Under the pieces are notes generated by a model. It worked only from the letters and a program-made list of their open reading frames with translations, was not told the DNA's origin and searched no databases. The translations under genes and the position numbers were made by a program. Positions 52,062-61,682 of a stretch of DNA of 64,000 nt are shown piece after piece (within the stretch, counting starts at the first letter, position 1; each line of letters begins with the position of its first letter). This DNA comes from [Leptolyngbya] sp. PCC 7376 (GTDB lineage Bacteria > Cyanobacteriota > Cyanobacteriia > Cyanobacteriales > MRBY01): positions 2,092,036 through 2,156,035 of the forward strand of contig NC_019683.1 in the NCBI RefSeq assembly GCF_000316605.1, given 5' to 3'.

Positions 52062-54191
52062 ATGCAAAAACAACATGAGCAACCAGACAATTTGTTAGTT
52101 ATTGATATAGAGACGAAGCCCAATAAAGGGCAAGATGCTCATTTATATCTTAGCTATTTAGACAGCTTTGTTTTGGCTGTGTTTGATGGGCTTGGTGGTC
52201 GATCCGGCATGATGGGTAGTGAACATGGCGCAAGAGTTGCTTCCCGGTCAGCTAAGACCTCAACTTATTCTTTTTTTCAAGATCTTATAAACAAACATCA
52301 AAAGTTAGATAAAACGAATGCTTTTGATTTACAAAGGTTTATTCAGCAGGATTTAAGGAAATCAAAAAATGACTATGAACGAACATCGAATAAACCAAGT
52401 TCTCGAATAAAAAGTAACCTAAAACCGTCAAAAGACATAGCAAGTACAACTCTTGCTCTAGCGAATATTTCTAAATCTCGGTCTAGTCAGAAGGCTTTAG
52501 ATCTAGACGTAGCTTGGATCGGTGATTCTCGCGTCTATTTTTTGAGTTCTCGGAAAGGCCTACAGCAACTTACCCAAGATGATGTCAAAGAATATAAAGA
52601 TGATTTTGACTCTGTATCAAACTCTGGTGCACCGATGACTCAATATCTAACTCCTGATATGGATTCAGACGTAGGAATAAATTTCAATCATTTTTCAATT
52701 GAGGAACCGGGATTAGTCATTGTAAGTACTGATGGAGCTTTCGATGGATTACATCCTTGGTATTTCGAGTATCTGCTCCTTTTCTTCCTACAAAGTTCAG
52801 GCAGCATGCGTGAGTATGAGCAAAAACTTTCAGAATACTTGAGAGAGCGAAGAGTTGGTGATGATATTACTTTAATTTTACAGCCCCTAGCTTTTGGTAA
52901 TAATTTCAGTTCAATACAAGAAAAATATCAAGAAAGATACCGAACAGTTGAAGATCTTGCCAACTCTTGCAGGGAACTAAAAAATTATGCGGAAGTTTGG
53001 AATAAGTATCGAGTCAATTATGAAGAAAGGATTGAACAAACTGCTTCTCAGGTATCCAATGATTCAATAGCTCTTCTCTGTGATTCCGAAGTCATTAATG
53101 AACTTATTGATATCGATCTAGATTTTAATGATCCAGAACAGTCGATATCGAAGAAATCCATACAACCACCAAGAGGAAGTCAACAATTCAATGAAGAGCG
53201 AGCACCTTTAGAGCAACCGATTAGTTATGGTGCGAATCAAAAAAATCCTCAAGAAAGGATAAATGAACTGGGAATTAAAGAATCAAAATTTTCGAATCAA
53301 CCTAATTATCAAAATCCCTCACTAGATATTGATAACTCACCAAGTCAAAATACATTACCCCCAATACAACCTCTTAGCTACAACACAAACCAAGATCACC
53401 CAAGTGATATTAGCAAAACAACAAATCGAGTAACGGCTCCTTCTGAAGAACCTAATACTAATGTCTATGTGCCAGACCAAAAAAAACAAGCTCAACCTTC
53501 TAACCCACCGTATCCAAGCCACGTCAAAAACAAGAAAATAGATTTACTTGCTAAAGCATCTGGCAATAAAATAAGTACGCATTGTATCGACTACATTTAT
53601 ATTGCTAAAGGATTATTATATGAAAATAAAGACTACAATTCAGCAATCCAAACAATAATACAAATCTTAAAAAGCAATTGTGAAGAAATACCAGCATTAT
53701 CTTTCCTCGGCTTAGCTTATTTTATGGAGAGCAACAGTGGAGTTCTTGCGCCTCTTCCGAAAACAGATAAGTGGGCAAATGTTTTTCGTCAAACATTAAA
53801 TATTATTGAGAAAAAAAAGTACTTAGAAAAAGACAGTCAGCATGAATCGATTCGCATATCATTAATAATTCTTGTCGAATGCTTAACTCAAGTTGAAATA
53901 TCGAGTAAAGTCTTTAGTTCTTCTGAACTAAAAGAAATTGAAGCAATTTGTCGAAAAATAAAAACTTATCGTGAGCAAAATCCTCACCCATGGTATGTTA
54001 CTGGAAAAATTTATGCAGCGCAGTCGAAAACAATACAAAAGAAAGAAGAAAAAAATTATATAGAACAGGCAAAAAAAGATTTTAGATACGCTCAAAATAT
54101 CTATGAGCAAAGAGGAGACACTAGGCGAGTAAATGAATGCAATAAAGAAATAAAAAAACTTGATTCTGTGTGGAATAAACGTATTTTTTAA
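52062..54191 (+). CDS. PP2C-family phosphatase with helical C-terminus
   Basis: 709 residues. The PP2C domain (about 8-285) has VFDGLGGRSGMMGSEHGA, STTLALANI, WIGDSRVYFL, VIVSTDGAFDGLH and GDDITLILQP, with the metal-binding Asp residues kept. A low-complexity Asn/Pro/Gln-rich linker covers about 360-500. The last 200 residues look TPR-like (YNSAIQTIIQILKSNCEEIPALSFLGLAYF). It follows the vWA gene by 63 bp and precedes the kinase gene, giving the vWA-PP2C-kinase order of TerY-P systems. Confidence 0.85.
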   Translation: MQKQHEQPDNLLVIDIETKPNKGQDAHLYLSYLDSFVLAVFDGLGGRSGMMGSEHGARVASRSAKTSTYSFFQDLINKHQKLDKTNAFDLQRFIQQDLRKSKNDYERTSNKPSSRIKSNLKPSKDIASTTLALANISKSRSSQKALDLDVAWIGDSRVYFLSSRKGLQQLTQDDVKEYKDDFDSVSNSGAPMTQYLTPDMDSDVGINFNHFSIEEPGLVIVSTDGAFDGLHPWYFEYLLLFFLQSSGSMREYEQKLSEYLRERRVGDDITLILQPLAFGNNFSSIQEKYQERYRTVEDLANSCRELKNYAEVWNKYRVNYEERIEQTASQVSNDSIALLCDSEVINELIDIDLDFNDPEQSISKKSIQPPRGSQQFNEERAPLEQPISYGANQKNPQERINELGIKESKFSNQPNYQNPSLDIDNSPSQNTLPPIQPLSYNTNQDHPSDISKTTNRVTAPSEEPNTNVYVPDQKKQAQPSNPPYPSHVKNKKIDLLAKASGNKISTHCIDYIYIAKGLLYENKDYNSAIQTIIQILKSNCEEIPALSFLGLAYFMESNSGVLAPLPKTDKWANVFRQTLNIIEKKKYLEKDSQHESIRISLIILVECLTQVEISSKVFSSSELKEIEAICRKIKTYREQNPHPWYVTGKIYAAQSKTIQKKEEKNYIEQAKKDFRYAQNIYEQRGDTRRVNECNKEIKKLDSVWNKRIF

Positions 54192-54207
54192 GGTATCAAA
54201 GTTATCA

Positions 54208-55158
54208 ATGGTCTATAAAGTTGGAGATAAAATAGGAAAGTATATTCTTACTCGAACTTTCACTACTCAGAATGCTGGCCGCTGCCAATGGGGATTTGTT
54301 TCTTGTAAGGAACAGGAATACTTCATTAAGAAATTCGATTCTCCAGTCTACCCAGGCAAAGAAGCACCAGGTAGTGAAAAAAGTAAGAAAAAAAAGCGAG
54401 AGCGTTGTAAGGTATTCGAGGCTAGATATACAGCCATCAAAAATGCACTTTCGCATTTTGGAGAAGGTGGTTTAATAGTCCAGCCTATAGACTTTTTCAG
54501 ATATGGCAATAAGTCAGAAGAGTACTTTAAGATATTTCATAAAATAGATACAAATTTACTTGCAAAAGATATCCATGCCCTCCACTTAAAAGAGCGTTTA
54601 TCTATTATGACAAGCGCTGCTTACTCCGTCTCTGAATTACATAAAAAAAATATTATCCATTTTGATCTTAAACCAGATAATATCTTAGTCGAAAAAGCAT
54701 GGGGAACATCGGCTAAGTTGATTGATTTTGATGACAGTATCATTGCTGGTGGGAAAATCGAGCCTGATGAAATCGTGGGAGATTTTGTCTATTATTCACC
54801 AGAGTTAGCTCGATATATTGAAACTGAGGGTGAAACAGAGATTCCTGATTTCAAATCAGATGTTTTTGCATTAGGTTTGATTTTCAGTAAATATTGGACG
54901 GGAAAACTACCTAATTTCAGCTCGGATTTCACCTATCCTTATCAAGCTATTCTCGCAGGAAATAGATTGAAGATTTCAAAGGGTAAAGTTCGTAAGTCTA
55001 GAATCCAAACTAGTAGAAATCTTCGGGGCTCCAAAAAACTTTCCCCAGAAGATTTAGTTGTTGAACTCATTGAATATATGCTGTCTTTTTCTAGAACTAA
55101 AAGACCAACAGCGAAAGAAGTTCATGAAAATCTCAAAACAATAATAGAGCGACTGTAA
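54208..55158 (+). CDS. Ser/Thr protein kinase
   Basis: 316 residues from the ATG at 54208; the frame begins inside the phosphatase gene. The lysine of subdomain II is in YFIKKFD, the catalytic loop is IIHFDLKPDNILVEK, and VYYSPELARYI and SDVFALGLIF follow. The DFG motif reads DFD and the Gly-rich loop is poor, both seen in TerY-P kinases. It probably phosphorylates partners that the preceding PP2C enzyme dephosphorylates. No membrane helix or sensor domain is present. Confidence 0.87.
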   Translation: MVYKVGDKIGKYILTRTFTTQNAGRCQWGFVSCKEQEYFIKKFDSPVYPGKEAPGSEKSKKKKRERCKVFEARYTAIKNALSHFGEGGLIVQPIDFFRYGNKSEEYFKIFHKIDTNLLAKDIHALHLKERLSIMTSAAYSVSELHKKNIIHFDLKPDNILVEKAWGTSAKLIDFDDSIIAGGKIEPDEIVGDFVYYSPELARYIETEGETEIPDFKSDVFALGLIFSKYWTGKLPNFSSDFTYPYQAILAGNRLKISKGKVRKSRIQTSRNLRGSKKLSPEDLVVELIEYMLSFSRTKRPTAKEVHENLKTIIERL

Positions 55159-55164
55159 AGCAAT

Positions 55165-55707
55165 ATGAAAAAAATATATAAGTGCAGGAAATGTGGACAT
55201 GAATATAAGCAAGATACTCCTCCCGTTGAATGCCGTGTTAAACCTGAATGTAAAGGTTCAGGCTTTTTTATTGACCTAACATCATATGGTCAACTAGAAG
55301 CTAGATGTAATGGTTTACAAGAGCAAATAACTGAGCTGAGGAAAGATGATATATCCATAAAAATAATAGAGATTCCATCAATAGAAACTTCGTCTATCCC
55401 TAAGAGTCGTATCAAAACAAGAATAGGACAGCACAAAAAAGAAACAGAAGATAAAAAGGAAGGAGAGAAAGAAGTTTCACGATCAAATAAATTCAAAGAA
55501 CAAGTTCGATTTTTATCTGAAGAAAAAACAAAATTAGTAGTTCAAAACAACAATCTTGAGAGCAAACTTAGAGAGTTACAAAGATTACAAAAACAAACAC
55601 ATACAGATAAGATTATTCCACTACAAGAAGAAAAAGAAAGATATCAAACATCATTTATAGTGTCTTTTGTAATTAATGTAATATTTGTATTAATATTGAT
55701 TTTCTGA
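55165..55707 (+). CDS. Zinc-ribbon, coiled-coil, membrane-tail protein 1
   Basis: 180 residues. YKCRKCGHEYKQDTPPVECR and a later Cys (PECKG) form a zinc ribbon at the N-terminus; a basic coiled coil spans about 100-155; a C-terminal membrane helix (SFIVSFVINVIFVLILIF) ends the chain. It starts 6 bp after the kinase stop. The next gene shares the ribbon, so the two may be partners or assembly factors of the export complex. Confidence 0.68.
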   Translation: MKKIYKCRKCGHEYKQDTPPVECRVKPECKGSGFFIDLTSYGQLEARCNGLQEQITELRKDDISIKIIEIPSIETSSIPKSRIKTRIGQHKKETEDKKEGEKEVSRSNKFKEQVRFLSEEKTKLVVQNNNLESKLRELQRLQKQTHTDKIIPLQEEKERYQTSFIVSFVINVIFVLILIF

Positions 55708-55963
55708 GTTTTAAAAATACACATTTCAAGAGAATAATAGAGAAAACAACTTAAATAAAGAGCAATAAAAACAAAAAAAATATAAGTCAATAATTCCGTG
55801 AGTAATATATTTGTATAGTTCCTTAGACTGCCTTTTTTTTGATCCTATACAACTTACATTATTGATTAAAGGAAATATTAATCGTTTTAGTAAAGCTATA
55901 TTTCCCAAGAGCTACAGAAAAGAACACAATTCCACCAGAACAAAATCCGAAATACATTACATT

Positions 55964-56893
55964 ATGCCCACATACAAATGTCGAAGCTGTGGAAATGAAT
56001 ATAAACAAGAAACTCCACCTTCTAAATGTGAAGTCACTCCTCATTGTAAAAATGCTGTTTTTTTTGTTGATTTATCTTCTCATGGGCAATTGCTTACACT
56101 TAACATTCAGCTAGAATCTAAAAATAATGACTTGGGCAGTATCAATTCTGATTTAATGAATCAAAATAAGATATTATCTGAAGATAATAAGCACTTAAGA
56201 AATCAAACTCGAACCCAAAGAAAGAAATCAGTCTATAAAAACAAGTCTCTATTTTTATCAACAAGAAATATTAATATCTTTAATTCTGTTTTGTTGTTCA
56301 TATCTTTTAGTGTATGTGGTGGGGGATATTGGGGGTACACAAAGTATCAAGAGCTAAAATTTTCAAGTCAGTCCTTAGCTGCCAACTTACGTTCCACTCG
56401 GCAAAGCTTAAACTCTAGAATTGAGGAATTAGAATCCGATAAATCTTTGCTGCTATCTCAAATAAAAGAATTAGAATCTGACAAATCATTCCTTGAAGAA
56501 CGTAAAGAGTCGCTGAAAAATAAGGTGGATACTATTGATGATAATTATGTTGATATCCTGAAAAATAATCACAATCTTAATGTTATAAGAGAAGGCTGGA
56601 ATACAAGCTGGGAAAATTCTCTTTCTCCAAACGATAGTAGTGATGCCCTCTCTACTTTTATAATTCCGGAAGATAGTTATCTTGACATAACTTTATACAA
56701 TCTGGCAGAGGGGGCAGATGCAGATTTTGAACTGTATCATCATAGAGGTGAAAAGGTTGAAAATTCAAGGCAGGAGACCGAGGGAGGAGATGAACTAGAT
56801 AATTTTTTTGTTGAATCAGGTAGCTATTATGTAAAAGTCTGGCTATATGGAAATAAATCCACTTCTTTCACTTTAAAAGTTTCTAGGCGTTAA
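55964..56893 (+). CDS. Zinc-ribbon protein 2 with PPC-like domain
   Basis: 309 residues from the ATG at 55964 (MPTYKCRSCGNEYKQETPP), which matches the start of the preceding paralogue. After the ribbon come a coiled coil, one membrane helix (about 105-130, IFNSVLLFISFSVCGGGYWG), a second coiled coil, and a C-terminal beta domain (about 205-305) resembling a bacterial pre-peptidase C-terminal fold: YLDITLYNLAEGADADFELY, VESGSYYVKVWLYG. The outer domain may face the periplasm. Confidence 0.68.
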   Translation: MPTYKCRSCGNEYKQETPPSKCEVTPHCKNAVFFVDLSSHGQLLTLNIQLESKNNDLGSINSDLMNQNKILSEDNKHLRNQTRTQRKKSVYKNKSLFLSTRNINIFNSVLLFISFSVCGGGYWGYTKYQELKFSSQSLAANLRSTRQSLNSRIEELESDKSLLLSQIKELESDKSFLEERKESLKNKVDTIDDNYVDILKNNHNLNVIREGWNTSWENSLSPNDSSDALSTFIIPEDSYLDITLYNLAEGADADFELYHHRGEKVENSRQETEGGDELDNFFVESGSYYVKVWLYGNKSTSFTLKVSRR

Positions 56894-56912
56894 ATTATTA
56901 TTTGTTGTGATT

Positions 56913-59831
56913 ATGGATTCAGATAAAAAAAACCCTCGTTTACTATCTCTGTCTTGGAATGAACCTCGCTGGACTCCCTTAGAGCATGATCCGAAACATT
57001 ATCGTCCACAAATAAAAGGAGACGCTCCCAGAAGATTACGAGTTGGAGAGCTGAAACGTATATTTAAAACATATATTGAGAAAGATGACATTCTATCAGC
57101 GAAGAAAACAACATCTAGAGTAAGAAATAATTTAAAATCTAGAACAAAAGATGAAGTTGAACCTGTAAATATGGTGGCAGCGGCCTTTGTTCCCATTCGG
57201 TCTTACACCCCACTACAAGGGGAAAGTCATCCTGGACATATTGCAATTTTCAGCAATAATAATCAAACGAGAAAAACTGCTATTACTGCAATTGAGTCAA
57301 TGGCACTGAGGACTATTTGTACCTTCCCAGTTAAAAAATTGCAATGCACATTTATAGATCCTGTTGATATAGGGAGTAACTTTCCTTTTAATGGTAAGTT
57401 ACCTTCATTAATAATTGGGGAAAGAATTTATACAAGTAGTAGCGGCATTCGAGAACAATTACAATTATTTAGTTCTCACGTAGAAAAGGTAATTCAACGT
57501 TTAGGGAAAGACTATGAGAGTATCGAAGAATTCAATCAAGCTAATTCTGTAGTTGCAGAGGCCTATCGTTACCTATTTATCACTGACTTTCCTAATGGTT
57601 TTGATAATAACTCCAGAGAAGCGTTAGAAAGTATCTTACGAAATGGTGCAAGAGCTGGAGTTTATGTCGTTATTCATGTTGATGAAGTTATTGAAAAACC
57701 TCGTGATTTCAGCTATAAGACTTTTAGTCATCATACTACCAGCCTTCTACCGACTGGAAATCACATAAAAGAGAACCCTTTATTTACTACTTCAGTAATT
57801 AATAAAGCATTCAATATCCTCTTAGACAAACCACCGTCAAAAGAACAATTCAATCAACTAACAAATCTCTTTACTAAAACCTTTAAAGAACTTAAAACTC
57901 AAACTTTATCTTTTAGAGACTTTTATCCTTCTGTACATTCAGCATGGTCTAAAGAATATGATAACCGCCAACAAATTAGAACACCTATTGGTTTAGTGGG
58001 AGCAGAAGGAAAATTAGAATTTTGGCTAGGTGAGGATGAAGACGATGAAGGTAAACCAATTAACGTCAGTCAAGGTTTATTGGCAGGAAAACCCGGAGCG
58101 GGAAAAAGCTATACACTTCACGCGATTATTCTTGGCTTAGCTATGAGATATGCTCCCGATGAATTAGAAATGTATCTTTTAGATTACAAAGAAGGAGTGG
58201 AATTTCAAATTTATGTTAATCCTGAACCTTTAAAAATAGAGACTGAGGAAGAATCTGATGATAAAGCCCTCCCGCATGCCAAAATGATATCTATTGAAAG
58301 TGACAGAGAATTTGGTTTAAATGTCCTTAAATATATTCGTCAACAAATTACTGAAAGAAGTGAAAAATTCAAAGAAGTTGGTGCGGAAAAAATAAAGGCT
58401 TATCGTGATATTACAGGAGAGAAATTACCTCGTATTTTCATAGTCATTGATGAATTTCAAGTATTATTCGAAGACAATGATAGTATTATGCGAGAAATTA
58501 ATGATGTATTTGACCCAATACTACGCAAAGGACGTTCCTATGGAGTTCATTTACTGTTAGCGTCTCAAACCCCTAGTGTCCCTAACATGAATCGTTTTTT
58601 CTCAACTTTAATTGAGTTAAGAATGGTGCAACAGATGGATAAAAGTTTAGCTTCATCTGTACTCAGTGAAGGAAATAGTGATGCTGTAAGTTTATTAGAT
58701 AGCCCAGGTAAAATTATCTATAACGATAGACTGGGAACAAAAGATTATAATCAAATAGGTCAGATTGCCGATGTATCTAAAGAAGAAAGAATTAACGCTT
58801 TAAAATATATTCAAACAATTTTCCATAAAAAGAATTTTAAACGAACTAAACATTTAACTGTATTTCGAGGCTCTGAACCTGCTAAGTTAAAACATAATAT
58901 TCAACTCAATAAATTATTTGATTTTACTCGTTGGTTATCTTCTAAAGAACTTAAGGAATTTATTGACGAAAAAGACTGGAAAGCTCAAGAAACTCCAGGT
59001 ATTGCTTGGTTAGGAGAAGCCATGAGACTAGGTAATCATACCTTAGCTATTTTCCGTAGAAGACCTCGTAATAATATGATTTTAATAGGAACATCAGAAG
59101 AAACTATTTTTGGCTTATTAGGAGGACTTTTACTCAGTTTAGTCAACTGTTATGAACCTCAACAAGTTCGATTTCATATTATTAATCTTTCTCCTGACGA
59201 GGATACAGAATGGACACAAATGCCAATCATGTTCAGAGATGCTTTTCAATCTTATTTTTCTGTTTTTATAGGAAAACGCTCTCTAGATAGTGAAAGTGAC
59301 ATCTTGAAAGGGGAAACGCTACTACGGCAAACCTTTGATGAATTTAAAAATCGCAAACAACAACGTAAAGAAAACCCTGATGAGTTAAATTTTGGAGCAT
59401 CATTATTTTTGGTTTATGCTGTAGGAGGACTGAATTTGGCTCCTAATTTAATTCCGATTGAGGGACGACGTGGAGAAAAACCTTCTGAAGATGCAGAAAA
59501 ACTACTAGAGCTTATTTCTAAAGGCTCAGAATTAGGTATTCATGTTATCCTTTGGCTTAATAATATGACTACATTAAATACTCTCTCAGGAGATAGTAGC
59601 CGTTCATGGCTCAATCATTTTGGCTTAAGGGTTGCTTTAAAAATGTCTCTCGAAGATTCTAGATTGTTATTAGGAGAAACCTATAAATTTCACCCAACTT
59701 TTCCCGTTGCCTATTTCTGGGATAAAGCAAATGCTGCGGAAATGCCAGAAAAATTCAAACCTTATACTGTGCCCTCAGCCGAGGAAGTTTTTGACTATAG
59801 TAATAAATTAATTAAACGTATTATTGAGTGA
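56913..59831 (+). CDS. FtsK/SpoIIIE-type ATPase (EccC/EssC-like)
   Basis: 973 residues from MDSDKKNPR. An N-terminal part of about 380 residues resembles a degenerate ATPase module; the central one has Walker A AGKPGAGKS (about 391-399) and Walker B IFIVIDEFQVLFED (about 508-521); a third (about 715-960) has a weak P loop (IGTSEET). Several ATPase modules in one chain are the mark of type VII EccC/EssC secretion motors, not FtsK. Membrane helices are not obvious at the N-terminus. The WXG100-like genes follow at once. Confidence 0.83.
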   Translation: MDSDKKNPRLLSLSWNEPRWTPLEHDPKHYRPQIKGDAPRRLRVGELKRIFKTYIEKDDILSAKKTTSRVRNNLKSRTKDEVEPVNMVAAAFVPIRSYTPLQGESHPGHIAIFSNNNQTRKTAITAIESMALRTICTFPVKKLQCTFIDPVDIGSNFPFNGKLPSLIIGERIYTSSSGIREQLQLFSSHVEKVIQRLGKDYESIEEFNQANSVVAEAYRYLFITDFPNGFDNNSREALESILRNGARAGVYVVIHVDEVIEKPRDFSYKTFSHHTTSLLPTGNHIKENPLFTTSVINKAFNILLDKPPSKEQFNQLTNLFTKTFKELKTQTLSFRDFYPSVHSAWSKEYDNRQQIRTPIGLVGAEGKLEFWLGEDEDDEGKPINVSQGLLAGKPGAGKSYTLHAIILGLAMRYAPDELEMYLLDYKEGVEFQIYVNPEPLKIETEEESDDKALPHAKMISIESDREFGLNVLKYIRQQITERSEKFKEVGAEKIKAYRDITGEKLPRIFIVIDEFQVLFEDNDSIMREINDVFDPILRKGRSYGVHLLLASQTPSVPNMNRFFSTLIELRMVQQMDKSLASSVLSEGNSDAVSLLDSPGKIIYNDRLGTKDYNQIGQIADVSKEERINALKYIQTIFHKKNFKRTKHLTVFRGSEPAKLKHNIQLNKLFDFTRWLSSKELKEFIDEKDWKAQETPGIAWLGEAMRLGNHTLAIFRRRPRNNMILIGTSEETIFGLLGGLLLSLVNCYEPQQVRFHIINLSPDEDTEWTQMPIMFRDAFQSYFSVFIGKRSLDSESDILKGETLLRQTFDEFKNRKQQRKENPDELNFGASLFLVYAVGGLNLAPNLIPIEGRRGEKPSEDAEKLLELISKGSELGIHVILWLNNMTTLNTLSGDSSRSWLNHFGLRVALKMSLEDSRLLLGETYKFHPTFPVAYFWDKANAAEMPEKFKPYTVPSAEEVFDYSNKLIKRIIE

Positions 59832-59840
59832 GGTTAAATT

Positions 59841-60122
59841 ATGTCTAGAGATTTAGATCTTGATTTAGATGAATTAAAAAGATTTATTGATGTTGTAGAT
59901 CAATTTCACCAAGTTATTGGAGAAAAGTTTGAATCTGTACAGACTGCTTGGGATCAATGTAATGAATCTTGGCAAGGTGCAAGTAAAAAACGTTTTACTA
60001 AAGACTTTGAGCAAACTCAAGACTCTGTAGAAAGAGCAATTAATGCAGGTCAAACTGCTTCTGAAGTTTTTTTAGATGTTTTTGAATCTATTGTTGAAGA
60101 ATTTGAAGACCAATATTTATAA
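59841..60122 (+). CDS. WXG100-like small helical protein 1
   Basis: 93 residues, two helices joined by a WxG turn: FESVQTAWDQCNESWQGASK. Length and the central SWQG match WXG100 (ESAT-6/EsxA) proteins exported by type VII systems. No signal peptide. An EccC-like C-terminal YxxxD/E export motif is not clear; the end is FEDQYL. It starts 10 bp after the ATPase stop. Confidence 0.75.
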   Translation: MSRDLDLDLDELKRFIDVVDQFHQVIGEKFESVQTAWDQCNESWQGASKKRFTKDFEQTQDSVERAINAGQTASEVFLDVFESIVEEFEDQYL

Positions 60123-60139
60123 ATAAGGAGAGATATTTA

Positions 60140-60439
60140 ATGCCTGAACAAACATCATTTGTCAGGGAAGATGCTGAACAACTATTGGATACTTTAAGGT
60201 CATTTCATGAAACTCTTAAAACAGAATGGTCATCTGTCAAAAACCAATGGAAAAATATAGATGAGACTTGGCATGACAAACAATATGAAAAGTATTATCC
60301 TCTATTTAAGAAACTAGAATATATTTATCAAGAAGCTGAGACTAAATGCGAAAAGTATATTAAATTTGTAGATAGAGAAATTAATATTGAGAAAAAAGAT
60401 GATGTTATTGATATTGCTTCTGTAATAGAAAAAATGTAA
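60140..60439 (+). CDS. WXG100-like small helical protein 2
   Basis: 99 residues, related to the previous gene and to the N-terminus of the ART toxin gene next door: FHETLKTEWSSVKNQWKNID, then ETWHDKQYEKYYPLF. The Gly of WxG is Asp. It is probably a partner that forms a heterodimer with protein 1 or with the toxin's head. Spacing to the neighbours is below 20 bp, so this is one operon. Confidence 0.7.
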   Translation: MPEQTSFVREDAEQLLDTLRSFHETLKTEWSSVKNQWKNIDETWHDKQYEKYYPLFKKLEYIYQEAETKCEKYIKFVDREINIEKKDDVIDIASVIEKM

Positions 60440-60457
60440 TAAATAATCAAATAAACC

Positions 60458-61405
60458 ATGGCACAAACTTCATTTGATATCGAAGATGCTGAATATTTTC
60501 TCAACCGAGTAAAAGACTTTCACGAAGTTCTTAAAGATGAATGGTTAACGGTTTCAAATCAATGGTATAGCCTTAAATTAAGTTGGTATGATTGCCATAT
60601 TTATCAACTTGAAGAAGTTTTTGGAATACTTTCATATAAATATTCACAAGCCATTAAAAATTGTGAACAATGCATTAAATATCTACAGGATAAAATTGAG
60701 ATTGCTGATTCAGCTAATGAATTAGAAGATTGTTTTCCTTTATTAGGTTTATATTCTAAAGAAATAAGCTCATCTAGTTCCAAAATAACCTTAGCTGAAA
60801 GAAGATCCTATGCTCAAGAAATTCTTAATGGTTTGAGTCATCTTCCTGAAAATTTTCTTGATAAAGCAAAAACTAAACTTAAAGGAGCTTATGCTCGATT
60901 AAGCAAAGAAGCTGTTGCCGCTTTAATCTATTATACCTCGGAAAGTGAGGGATATCGTCAAATTAATCGTTTACTACGAGGTGAAATGATGAAATTTGCA
61001 AATACTGAAAAAGCAATAGGTTGGAATGTCGCAAAAGCAAAACGAGACTATACACAACATATTAAATTTATTAATGAAGCTCTTAATAAATTACCAAATC
61101 ATGGAGGAGTAGTTTATAGAGGTACTACAATAGATCCAAAACAACTTGCTAAATATAAAGTTGGTCAAATTGTAACAGAAAAAGGTTTTTTAAGTACCAG
61201 TAGTAATCTAGCTATTGGTCAAGCATTTTCTGGCAACGTTTTTTACAGTATCGTTTCTCAAACAGGCAAAGCGATTAAAGATTTATCTGAATTTTCTGGT
61301 GAAGATGAAGTACTTTTTCGACCAGACACAAAGTTTAAAGTTTTATCCGTTGAAAACAAGAATGGTGAAATTCGTATTTTTTTGATGGAAATTCAAACAA
61401 ATTAA
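60458..61405 (+). CDS. WXG-like head fused to ADP-ribosyltransferase toxin
   Basis: 315 residues. The first 95 or so are WXG100-like (FHEVLKDEWLTVSNQWYSLK, SWYDCHIY). After a linker, about 160-315 is an ADP-ribosyltransferase of the R-S-E class: VVYRGTTI (Arg), GFLSTSSN (STS) and GEDEVLFRPDTKFKVLSVE (ExE, here EDE). The last pattern is that of arginine-modifying toxins such as VIP2 or Iota type. Head plus toxin is the form of LXG/WXG effectors of type VII systems. It is the likely cargo. Confidence 0.88.
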   Translation: MAQTSFDIEDAEYFLNRVKDFHEVLKDEWLTVSNQWYSLKLSWYDCHIYQLEEVFGILSYKYSQAIKNCEQCIKYLQDKIEIADSANELEDCFPLLGLYSKEISSSSSKITLAERRSYAQEILNGLSHLPENFLDKAKTKLKGAYARLSKEAVAALIYYTSESEGYRQINRLLRGEMMKFANTEKAIGWNVAKAKRDYTQHIKFINEALNKLPNHGGVVYRGTTIDPKQLAKYKVGQIVTEKGFLSTSSNLAIGQAFSGNVFYSIVSQTGKAIKDLSEFSGEDEVLFRPDTKFKVLSVENKNGEIRIFLMEIQTN

Positions 61406-61427
61406 TTAAAGTTGAGGAGTAACTATT

Positions 61428-61670
61428 ATGAGCGAATTAACAGAACAAGAAAAACGAATTTTAGCCATGATGAAAGCTGCTGAAGAAGAACAGCTTGAAA
61501 ATCCCCCCTCTGAACCTGTTAGAGCAATGGCATCTTGGAAAATGGAAGATCCTATTGGTTTGATAGAAGTAGGTGGTGAAGAAACTATTAATATTTCTTC
61601 TGAAATAACTGGTGAAAATACAGGAGAAGTTTCACAAACTTCTTCTGAGATCATAGATGAATCTCATTAG
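61428..61670 (+). CDS. Small acidic protein after the ART toxin
   Basis: 80 residues, strongly acidic. It starts 22 bp after the toxin stop with a GAGGAG ribosome site. MSELTEQEKRILAMMKAAEEE is a helix; the rest is Glu/Ser/Thr-rich. Position and charge fit an immunity protein or chaperone for the toxin, though it has no known immunity fold. It is the last intact gene of the island. Confidence 0.6.
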   Translation: MSELTEQEKRILAMMKAAEEEQLENPPSEPVRAMASWKMEDPIGLIEVGGEETINISSEITGENTGEVSQTSSEIIDESH

Positions 61671-61682
61671 TAACTCGAAAAA

